A stretch of 64,000 bases of DNA from Liolophura sinensis (lineage: Eukaryota > Mollusca > Polyplacophora > Chitonida > Chitonidae): NCBI RefSeq assembly GCF_032854445.1, contig NC_088300.1, forward strand, positions 64,826,984-64,890,983, given 5' to 3'. Positions within the stretch are counted from its first letter, which is position 1. Each line of letters starts with the position of its first letter. The position numbers were made by a program, and so were the translations under genes. Below, one piece after another: positions 12,812 through 24,100 of this stretch. Under the pieces are notes generated by a model. The model was not told the origin of the DNA and made no database searches. It saw only the letters and a list, made by a program, of their open reading frames with translations.

Positions 12812-13689
12812 GTAAGTATTTCTCCCCTGGTGTGATTCATATTTTGCCTCGTAACAGTCGTTGTATGCGATTACTAAAACTTCTGTCGTGTCACTTAGCG
12901 TGCGTGAATTTCATTCTGCCTGAAAATGACTGAATATTTTTCTGCCAGACGAAACTCTCGTCCCTGTGCTCTCATAACACTTATTAAAATAGTCACACAG
13001 ACAAGCAAATGCCTACCATACTTTATAAATACTGGATGGATCGCCATTCCTCTTGACTCCCAGTTAAAGCAGAATTAGCCAAATGGAGTACAGATTTAAA
13101 TAAGTCTTTGTGTCTAAAAGAAAAAAAGATTTCCAGTAAGCCTTTTACAATGACATACCGGTTATTATCAAGTTAGAATACTAGTATATTAAAGGCGAAG
13201 AAAACACTGACTAATCTTGTTTCCCATCAGGATATTTTTGAAAATTGTCAGTTGTGGGTAGCAGAACATTTTTCATACTTGCTATTACCATTATTTTATA
13301 ATCTATTCACCTTCTGTTTGACAATTTATGGCAAGAAAAATGAAGTAACAGTCGGTAATGAAATTAAATGTGTTGCTGGGTTTGGCGGGGGGGGGGAGGG
13401 GAAATTACATGCCTAATGTTTACATCTGCTGAAAGATCTGCAGATGATAGGAAATAAAACAGCTCTGTAGCCCTGACACTTTATGTATTTTAACATTGAT
13501 GGCTTTAGACCTGGACACCGATACATCATACTATGTACAATGCAAAGGGGAAGACAGCTTTAAAAAATTACCGTTACACTATAGGCTGAAAAAAAACACA
13601 TTTTTGTCTATCTGGTAGTGCCTGCTGCATAATTTTGCGATTTTTCCTTGCCATACACATAAAACCTGAAAACAGCAAAGCTGGCTTAA

Positions 13690-14020
13690 ATCGCCGAGGC
13701 CATCGTGTCCTTCATCTTTAACACCCTGTCATTTATGCTCGGGGGTGTATTGCCTCTCAGCCAGTTAAAACTGCCGCCTTATTCATATAAACTTGGAACC
13801 TGTGTCCAACATTCCGGTTTCCCGATCATCAAGTGGAAAACGAACTGTACTGTTCGCTACCTTCTGGGAGACTTATACCAGAAATGTACGAACTGCACTT
13901 CGGCGGTTTCCGATTGCAATTCTCCTCCTAACACAGGAGACTTCAGGACTAGTTCTTAGGCAAAATGGAGTCGCCTACAGCGGATGTTGGCGCTGACTTT
14001 ATTTGTAATTTATCAACTTG
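13690..14020 (+). promoter_or_regulatory. Second CpG-containing patch, possible alternative promoter or first exon
   Basis: This segment is richer in CpG and GC than its flanks and has two overlapping short plus-strand ORFs (13705-13959, 13793-13996) with no recognisable product. A weak donor-like gag|gtacat follows near 14022. It lies within the presumed first intron of the macro-TIR gene. It could be an alternative first exon, an enhancer, or a decayed copy of another sequence. The evidence is compositional only. Confidence 0.25.
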
Positions 14021-14968
14021 AGGTACATATTAGAATTTTTTTATGGCATGCACCTGTGAGGAAATGTATACGTTTTTCAGTGGTATTTGTTTGATATTTA
14101 AATTTTCTTTTCCTTTAAACCAGGTGAGGGTCTTAGTCGGCTCCATACACCAGGTGAATTTTCTGTGGTTATACCTTGTTTAAATATTCCGCTAGTAAGC
14201 TTAAGGTATATTTTATCTGTACATAGGTTCACATTGATTATATGCTAGAAAACTGAGATTAAATTATGTTTTATGTAGAAGTTTTTCAGTAAATGGCTTC
14301 AAATTTCCTTAAGGTCTATAAATTGCGCAGTTTGCCTGATTCTGAGAGTTCTGTTGATCTTAGAAATACATGTGTGTTTAGAGGTTTGTTTGGACAGTAG
14401 GATGACTTTGTACTTAAATAAACATAAGTCTCTCCACCAAAAGTAGTATTTTATGATATCCATTTGTATCTAAACATGCCCCTTTTGGGGTTTGGGGGAT
14501 GGGGGGTGGGTCAAAATTTTAGGTAAATTTATATATTGTACATTACCCCTTTACCTTTTACTTTTGTAAATTTTGTACCTTTTCGTGTCAAGATAATTAA
14601 AAAAATAATATGAAACCTAATTATGTATTATTAACTACATGATGACATGCTTTATTTACACCAGAGACCAATGCATATAAGCCTATAGTAATCTATCTGT
14701 GGTTCTTTTAAAACTCTCAGCACAATTTGGCATGATATGTATTAGTCCATAATAATATTGCATAAAAAATTTGAATCTCAATACTCTTATATATACATCT
14801 ACGATTTGTGTCTGATCATACAGCTGTAAGCTGTGAGATTAGAAAAGTAGCTCCCCAATTACTGCCTTTTTCTAGTATGTTTTGTGGCTTTGTGGGTGCA
14901 CTTCATTGGCGTTGGAACTGGGGTGGGTGGCGGTGGGTTGTTTAGTGCTTGTTATTCTGAAGCCTTCA

Positions 14969-15000
14969 CCCCCCCCCCCCCCCCCCCCCCCACACACACA
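14969..15000 (+). repeat. Poly-C run of 23 followed by a short CA tract
   Basis: An uninterrupted C homopolymer is followed by (CA)n, about 110 bp upstream of the first coding exon of the macro-TIR gene. The opposite strand is a G-run able to form a G-quadruplex. The length is prone to sequencing error. Confidence 0.9.
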
Positions 15001-15126
15001 CTCTTGAAATTAAAGTGGAAAGCTAAGGCATACTAAGAGATAATGTTCTGCTCGTTCATATACTGGGATACACTGCACACATGTATGTCTCATGTCTTGT
15101 ATTTGTGATAGGTCTGTGCTGAGAGA

Positions 15127-18100
15127 ATGGCTAACTTAGTGGTAAAAAGTCAGATTCGTGTGACCACGCAGAATGGACCTTGCCACGTGGAGTTACTGTT
15201 AGGGGACATTACAAAGCTCCCCCTACAGGAGAAAGTCGACATCATTGTGGTGTCGGCTTTTCCAGGTATAGTTGATCATTACCCTTTTATTCAGTCTTGC
15301 AACAAAGTAAAAACTGTTGTTCTGGATAATTTATTGTACAACAATTGTCAGCTAAAAAAACAGAAAGGAACATACCAAGGTACAAATTTTTATGAATATG
15401 TCTTAGTCCAAAATCACTTTGTGATCCCGGGGCCTTTTCACTTGGGCTCAGCTAAGTTTCTTTTATCTATATTTCTGTGATATCAGAGATTTTGTCATAA
15501 GCATAAAACTATGGTCCAACAAATACTATATTTAACCCAAGCACAATTTCTGATACTGCCATACCAACACATTAAATGTATTTGAATTCAGTTACATGTA
15601 GTTAGGCTTGCAGAGTATGTTTTCAGAGTAGGCCTACATGTTTTTAAATCTTTTTCAGTATAAATAAAAGCGTGAAAATGCACTTTTGGAAACACATAAG
15701 GAGCTTAAAATTACATATGAAATAAAAGTTTTTGTGATGAGAAATTAATTAAGGGGCCTACATCATGGATAAATCAATCAAGCAAAACATGCCACAGGAA
15801 AAATGCCAACTATAGATAATAAACAATATTTAAAATGCTAATGTTCTCTTAGGGGATTATCATGTCGAAGACACAACACCCTATCTAGATGTACACACAA
15901 AGAACTGACCAGTACTTGTACGTGTATGCCTGCTTAGATTAGCCCTCATGCTGAAGGAGGCAAAGCTGTTCCAAACTTACCATAGATAGAAATCTGTCGA
16001 TGTGGTTATCTCCCTTTGTTTGGCTGCAGAAGTAGTGATTATGCTGCAGCAACTCACCTGTACAGGGGCATTCTGTGCTGAATTAATGAGACATTTCCAA
16101 GATAAATTTACATGGTTACTTAGTGAGAGGATACAGTAATACATGATGTCACTAACCTTCAGATTGTACAACTAGTAATATTGTGTTGTATTTGTCACAA
16201 CGTCAGGAGATTATGCCGCTTCTAAAGGCACACTGATCGGAGCTCTGCATCATAACCTGGGTCTTAGTGTTTGGAAACTGTCGATGGAGAAAGAAATGGA
16301 TCTACGGAAACACTTTCACTGCTGGTTGTCTAAGACTTTACCAGAGGACGTACCATACAGACGATTGGTCTGCTTCGAAAGGTTAGCCATTGCTGTGTGC
16401 ACTTGTACACCTTGTTATTTCACAGATCGTAGGTGTTGAGATGGCCACATGCCAAGACTGTCACCACACCAGCTCAATCACTGCAGTTCCAAAACATGGA
16501 GGGGCAGAGGTGGCCAAAATGGTTAGCATACCAACGCGATGCAATATCCCAAGAGCCGCTCACCAAAGCAGTGGATGTGAGTTCAAGTCTAGCTCGTGCT
16601 GGCTTCCTCTGTGGCTGTATGTAGGCCAACAACCTGCGGATGTGTGTGGGTTTCCGCATTGGCTCTGCCCAGTTTCCTCCCACCATAATACTGTGCACCG
16701 TCATATAAGTGAAATGTTCTTGAGTACAAGAGATCTGTTCACCTGATTAATAATTAGATAGATAATTGATATAGTTCTGATGGTACTTATTGCTGCATTG
16801 TACATTTACAATGTTTTCATATTTTGTTGAGCAACACAATATAAAGGTGAGATGAAATTCTACAGTATATTGAACACATGTATGCTGTATCAGATTGCTC
16901 TGTATTTCCAGTTATAACTGTAAAATGTACGAATTCTGTTTCAGACAGATCACCAAAATGAATACTCACCCAGCTCACCTGGTTGCGGACATGTTCAGAG
17001 GTCTGACGCCTGTCTTTAACAACCAAGATTCTACCATGATCACACCACTGCTAGCTACAGGAATGCAGGTATGTCTTGGATCATTTTTAAGCAGATCTGA
17101 TTTGTCTAAGCAGATATTGCTTGGTCCGTACAGGTATGTACAGGTATGATTTGGTATAAGCAGGTATGATTTAGTCCGTGCAGATATGATTTGGTCTAAG
17201 CAGGTATGGTTTGTTTTGTACAGGTATGATTTGGTCTAAGCAGATATGTTTTGGCCTGTACCTGTTATCATTTGGCCTGAACAGATAGGGTTTGGTCCAT
17301 ACAAGTATGATTTGATCTATGAAACATAATGGTTTCGTTTGTACAGGTATGATTTGGTCTTAGCAGATGGGATTTGGTCCTATTCGGGTATGATTTGGTC
17401 TAAGCAGATATTGTTTTGTCTGTACAGGTACGATTTGGTCTAAGCAGGTATGGTTTGATTCGTACAGGTATGATTTGGTTTAAGCAGACATTGTTTTGTC
17501 CATACAAGTATGCTTTAATCTATAAAACATAATGGTTTAGTCTGTACAGGTATGATTTGATCTAGGCAGATGTGGTTCGGTCCATACAGGTATAATTTGG
17601 TCTAAGCAGATGTTGTTCGATCCGTAAAGGTATGATTTGGCCTGAGCAGATATGGTTTAGTCCGTAGAGATATGATTTGGTCTAAGCAGATTTGATTTGG
17701 TCCGTAAATTTATGATGTAGACTAAGCAGATATTGTTTAGTCTGTACAGGTATGATTTAGACTAAACAGGTGTGGTTTGGTCTGTACAGTTATGAGTTGG
17801 TCTAAGCAGATGTGGTTTGGTCTGTACAGGTATGGTGTGATTCATATAGGTATAATTTTGTCCATACATAGAAATAATTTGCAGAGTTTTATGAAGCTTG
17901 CATCTTTAATATAATGAACAAAACATTTTCAGCATGATTTTCCTATGTATGCATAAATTCCACTGAAAAAAGTTCTTTTCTGGTTGAAAAGGTTTAAGAT
18001 TTACAGTACATGCACATGGTTGTTATTTGGTGTCATCATGACATCATGTACTGTGTTAAGGGCCATCCCTGATTTTTTTTAGTTAATGCATTTCTCTTTC

Positions 18101-21100
18101 TGCAACTGATTGGAACTTGAGGCAGCTTGCACACGAATCTTAATTCCTCCTGCAGGATTTAGTCAGGAGGTTTCCTCCTGCAGGATTTAGTCAGGAGGTT
18201 TCCTCCTGCATGGATTACTCTGTCATAAATCTGATGGTTGCCAAATAAGTTAAATATTCTTAAGAACAGCATAAAACTTAATAAATATACAAATAAAGTA
18301 AATAAATAAATAAATAGGTGGCCTCTCATAGACATAAAGAAGGCATCAGATAAGTGTAAGCCCACAGCAGATGAAGTGTGAAAAACTGTCATTGTTCATG
18401 CTGAACTGAAATGGCATTAGTCATACTATGGTCACTATCTTTGCAGGCTTTTTCTTTTTTGACCATGATGAGGTCAATGGTGGATGCTGCCTGCAGCTGG
18501 ATGAAAGCTGGCTTACCCTTACGCTGCCTCAAAATTGTCCTCTTCTCTGAAAACACAGACAGAATCCCAGAAGGAATCAAAGACCTGGTCTCATTGTTTG
18601 AAAAGTTAAAGAGCAAGTGGGAGAAAAAAGGGGTCTCTTTAAAGGTTATGTTTATATATTAGCCATGAACAAATCAATTTTGAAGGGGGCCTAGCTATTA
18701 GGCCCAGTTTTTCAAAAGTTTACATACATCAAGATTTAAACCTGGTATTACATGTCCTACTGTTTTTGAATAAAGGAGTGACTGACCTTGAGATGTAAGT
18801 GTAAAACATATACCTTTGAACCATAGTTAGTACCATGTTCAGGAAAGGTTCTCCAGCTTTTGTGATCTGATCAGGAGTGAATAAATTTAGCGCTTACCCC
18901 AATGTCAAATTTTTAAATGACAGTGATACATTTACATGTACATGCACTTGATATGATTAAATAAGTTAGCCATGACACTACAAGTCTGTCATACAAAATT
19001 GTTTGAAAGAAGGTTTGCCAGATATGTGATGAAGGTTGTTGGTTTGCACCAAGCACTGTGTTTTCCTCCAGCCATTAATCAGCCGCCATATTCAGGTAAG
19101 TGAAAAAGTCTTGAGTAAGTCATTAAACCAAACTCAAGTAACTGAATATGGTATGTAGGGGCTAAAATTTATTTAATCTGTTTCATTTTGTAGGCATCCT
19201 CTGTGCAATATGATATCTATTTGTCCTACAGTACAATGGATGAAGAGAGAGTGAACATAATCAAGATGATCTTGGCGAAGCGTTACAAAAGTATCAAAGT
19301 GTTTTCTGATAAACAAGAGATGTGGGCTGAACAAGCTTGGCAGGAAGCCATGTATGAGAAAATGACAGCTTGCAAAAGGTAAATAACCTGCTCTTGTTTG
19401 TTGCATTAATATTATCTATGTATGACTGAAATACTAGTATTATTACTGGGCACCTGCAAGGTTAAGTGATTAGCATGCTAACGTAGCACTGTGAGTTCAG
19501 GTTTTGTTGTCTTCCTTTCCGGTCACACATGGGAAGGTCTTTGGCAACTTTGGGTGGTCCCATTGAAACCTCCTGACTTAAACATACATTTGCAAAGGGC
19601 CATCGATTTGGTGATCTAATGATTAGAGTGTCTACCTCTTAGGAGACTTGGGATCAAACCCGGGTCAGGTGATACCACAGGCTTTGAAAATGGCACTTGT
19701 TGCTCCCTCATTTGGTGCTCAGCACTGAGAGGTGCTGAGAGGAAACAGGACTGGTTGGGCATATCATGACTAGGTGGGATGTCATGTCTGGTGTCCTCGG
19801 CATGATACTTCAGTGGTGGCAGCACTTTAGCAGCATGGTCTTGCCTTGCCAAAAGAAGACACAGTATATGTACACATGATGTTAAACCCCAAGCTTTCGT
19901 TCATTCATTGGTAAAGAGCCAAGGCAGCCCTCATTCGATGACTATTGTGTGCAGTGTCATGAAATAATTTTTGCTGTGGTTGTAGAATTGTGGCCCTTTT
20001 GACGCCGGCTTATTTGGAGTCTCCTAACTGTTTGGAGCAGTTTAACATTGCGTTGTGTTGTACTCGCCTCCAGTCTCTCATACTACTCACCCCGCTTTAT
20101 TTGGAGAATGTGTCGTCCATGCCTGTGTACATGCAGCTCGTCCAGTACATTGACTGCAGGTATGATGTGGTTGAAAAGGATTATCATGTGGTGTGGTTCA
20201 GTAAGAAAAGATCTAGCATGATTTGTTGGAAGTCAACCTTAGTTGGACCATGACAAATCAGATGTTGTGTATATGAAGTCACCCTGAGCAATTCTGTTAA
20301 TAATCTGCAGATTAGTATTGGAAGTTTAATGTTCAGTAAATGAATGTCTGCCCATCACATCCCTGTCACCATCAGGCATGCATATGTGCTCATCCAACAT
20401 ATCCCTGTGTCATTCAACATGTCCAGCTTGCCCATCCAAAATATCCTTGCGCCCATCTGGTAGACTCATTGCGCCCATCCAACATACCCATGTATCCATC
20501 CAACATACCCATGTGCCCATCCAACATACCTATGTGCCCATCCAACATACCCATGTATGCATCCAACATACCCATGTATCCATCCAAAGTACCCCTGTAT
20601 CCACCCAACATACCCATGTGCCCATCCAACATACCCATGTATCCATCCAACGTACCCATGTATCCACCCAGCATACCCATGTGCCCATCCAACATACCCA
20701 TGTATCCACCCAACATACCCATGTATCCATCCAACATTCCCATGTGCCCATCCAACGTACCCATGTATCCATCCAACATACCCATGTATCCATCCAACAT
20801 ACCCATGTGCCCATCCAACATCCCCAAGTATCCATCCAACATTCCCATGTGCCCATCCAACATACCCATGTGTCCATCCAACGTACCCATGTATCCATTC
20901 ATCATACCCAGTGTGTCATCCAACATACCCATGTATCCATCCAACATACCCACATGCTATCCAACATACCCATGTATCCAACCAACATACCCATGTATCC
21001 ATCCAACATACCCATGTATCCACCCAACATACCCATGTATCCATCCAACATACCCATGTATCCACCCAACATACCCATGTATCCATCCAACGTACCCATG

Positions 21101-24100
21101 TATCCACCCAACATACCCATGTGCCCATCCAACATACCCATGTATCCATCCAACGCACCCATGTATCCACCCAACATACCCATGTGCCCATCCAACATAC
21201 CCATGTATTCACCCAACATACCCATGTATCCTTCCAACATACCCATGTGCTCATCCAACAAACCCATGTATCCGTCCAACATAACCATGTGCCCATCCAA
21301 CTTACGGTCCTCTTTCCTAGGGCAAACCCTCCGGAGTGGCCTATAGAGAAGCTGTTGAGCCAGGCGTGCGAGTCTATCACCCAGTCCATCACTCAGACGA
21401 GCTCAGAGACACAGCCACACCTGCCTAGCACTCTGGTCACCTATGATGTCTTCATTTCCTACTCTCACCAGTAGGTATTCATCCAAGTTGCTTTACACTG
21501 CTCATACGATTAGGTGAAACATGCGTTATTAGCACTATTATTTTGATATGAACACTTTTAAGTGTTCTGCTTGTATAGTTGCATACCTGTTTGTGCTGTA
21601 CCTACTATGTCTGTTACCTTCCTCATGGCTGTACAGATAGTTGTAGTAGGCTGCTGATAGTTTTAATCGAGTGAAGCATTGTTTTTGGGTGCAATTGGTC
21701 AGTTCCCTACACGCTCTACATAATTGAGGACACAAGCTTGAATCCAGCGTGAATGGCTTTAAGTCGGCTGGTCTGCAAGTCAAAATTTTTAAAATTATTT
21801 TTGAACCCTGGAAAGTAACATTTTCACTACTTTATCAATGTTATCTTAAGAAAAATCTGTCACAAGGACCTAAGAATTGTTGTAAGGTTTTAAATTTCGG
21901 CATAAACGTGGAAAGGCTGCATGGAATTGGCCCTTAGCAGAGGGCAGTGGTTTATTCCAGTGTTCTTCTCCCTTAAATTTGGCCCACTTTGTATCTGTGA
22001 CAATATCAGTATGAGACCAATGAAATAAATTAACATTTAATTAGTAACCACATGTATAAATAATTAATGTAAATGCCATTATATTATTATATAACCCTAC
22101 TTTTACAAGTTCTTACTTTCTTTAGGACTCCAGATGAAGCTGAACAGTTTCGTGACTACCTACAGACACATTCTCCATCCACAAAGGTGTTCTTTGATAG
22201 AAGTGGATTAGTGGCGGGTCTGTTATCTTACTGCACTGATATACTAGGTCCTGGGTTCAAATATGGCTTGCAGTTTGGTCAGCTCAAACGTTATTGGTTG
22301 TTCTAGTTGTAGGATTTGGTGATCAACAACAGAAAATCTACTCCGCTATAATCCAGCCACTATTAACTTGGGGAAGTCATGGCAGTACATACTTGTAGGC
22401 ATGTGGAACTTCTTTATGTGTACAACACAGACCACAGGAAACAATCGCTATACTTTTACAACTAATTTCAAGATTATTCCATGCCCATGTGTGGCTTATC
22501 ACTGCAGCAACACAATGCAGGATATTGTAAAATTACACATGTGCCCTGAAAAAGCTGGAGATTGAGAAAATATGGACCAGATCTCATCGAAAACACCCTT
22601 TGATAATGTAGGACTTGATCTCTGTCGTGTGAGACTTGCTAATTCAATCAGGCCCAGCTGCTACAAGCAAATACCGAAGGATGAGTCTTGCCGAAGATAA
22701 AGCCAAATGAAAAAGAAAAGAAAGTATGGAATTTCACTCTCAGTATAAAGCCGAAGTTGTTGCGTGCTTCTTTGAAATAGCTGACTGTGACACGAATTGT
22801 AGGTAGTCACTCAGTTCACACCTTTACCTATAGATGGCCAAGCATGTGTGTCCCCACATCGTATCTTAAAGCTAGGCATGCTGTAACGGGAACTCAGGCA
22901 AAATTCAGATCAATGTTTCAGTGAGTTACTAGTTGCTGTTTTCATTCAAGCCTTATTTGTTTGTACCGGTGATACTTTGGTAGTGTTGACTGTTCTTGTC
23001 ATTGCAACTCACAATGTTCTGACCTGATGGCATGATTCCTCATGTTGCCTGTAAAAATTTATAGTCTGTGGACTGTGATACCATGCCAGATTACCCAGTG
23101 GTTCTACCATCATTCAATGGATGTCCATTTCGTGTCAGACGAAGCACATCGTATCTCCCAATAACTATGCTGTGCAAGCTTTTCAGGGATCTAATGCAAA
23201 TCTGTTTTACTTATTTGATTTTCAGGGCTATAATTAAGAGATGTTTAAGTGGGGATAATTAAAGATTAAATCATACCATGGCTTCTGGAAAAACACAGTG
23301 AAGGGCTTTTCTGTGTATCATCCAGGCAGGTCTCATGACATGATGTCACCTGGCCAGAGCTCCACAGCGGACAAGATAGACAGGCGGCTTAATTGTAATG
23401 GGATTTTTTTCAGTGGAACTAGTTAACATAATATTTTTCAAAATGCAGTTAACAGAGTAACATAACATGAATGTTAGGTCAAGGGAGCATTCAGTGTGAA
23501 AATAAAGCCATTGGGGATCTCTTTTAACAAATTGCATCAATCAACTTTGTTCTGATTTTAAAGTTTAAAGGAAAAGATTAAAGTATTTATCTTTAATGAC
23601 AGTTGCTTTGAGTAGTATTTTCAAATACACACTTTAAAAGTGTGCATGAATACTTGTAGGTATGAGCTGGCAGAAGACCTTATACGGTGTACTGGACAAT
23701 GTCAGGTGTGTCCTGGCTTTTGTGACCACCCCTTATCTCCAGTCAGCTGTGTGTCAAGAGGAATACAACATTTCATTGGCAAGGGCGATGTCGCAGGTGG
23801 GCTTACTGTATTTTTCACAGCATCCCTCCTGCTGTGGACTCTTTGTTTCTTTAAATATCCTGGGAGTACATTCACAAAACTTTGTAAATAAATCAAGTCA
23901 CTGTTGAATGGTATATCCTAGAAAAAGATGATAAGAAATATGACTTACAAAGCTGTGTGAAAGTGGCCTCTGTCCTTCGCATACTGTGTGTACAAGGTAA
24001 ATTGGCTATAGATGAAAAACGTTTTTATTAATTTTTGTTAAATAAAGAAACAGTTCACAGTCACAACAGTTTTCAATCCATTCCGAAAAAATCTGCAGAT

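Noticed and set aside
12593-12835. 80-aa ORF as an independent small protein gene
   Set aside because: It opens on TTG, crosses a strong donor at 12811, and has an Arg/His/Cys-rich composition typical of CpG-rich UTR; kept only as a possible leader.
20340-21474. Five overlapping long ORFs on both strands (up to 322 aa, Pro/His/Tyr- or Met/Leu/Asp/Gly-rich)
   Set aside because: All come from a stop-free 21-bp repeat, whose length keeps every frame open. The region is the intron between two TIR exons. The ORF reaching 21474 merely runs into the real exon at 21321-21470.
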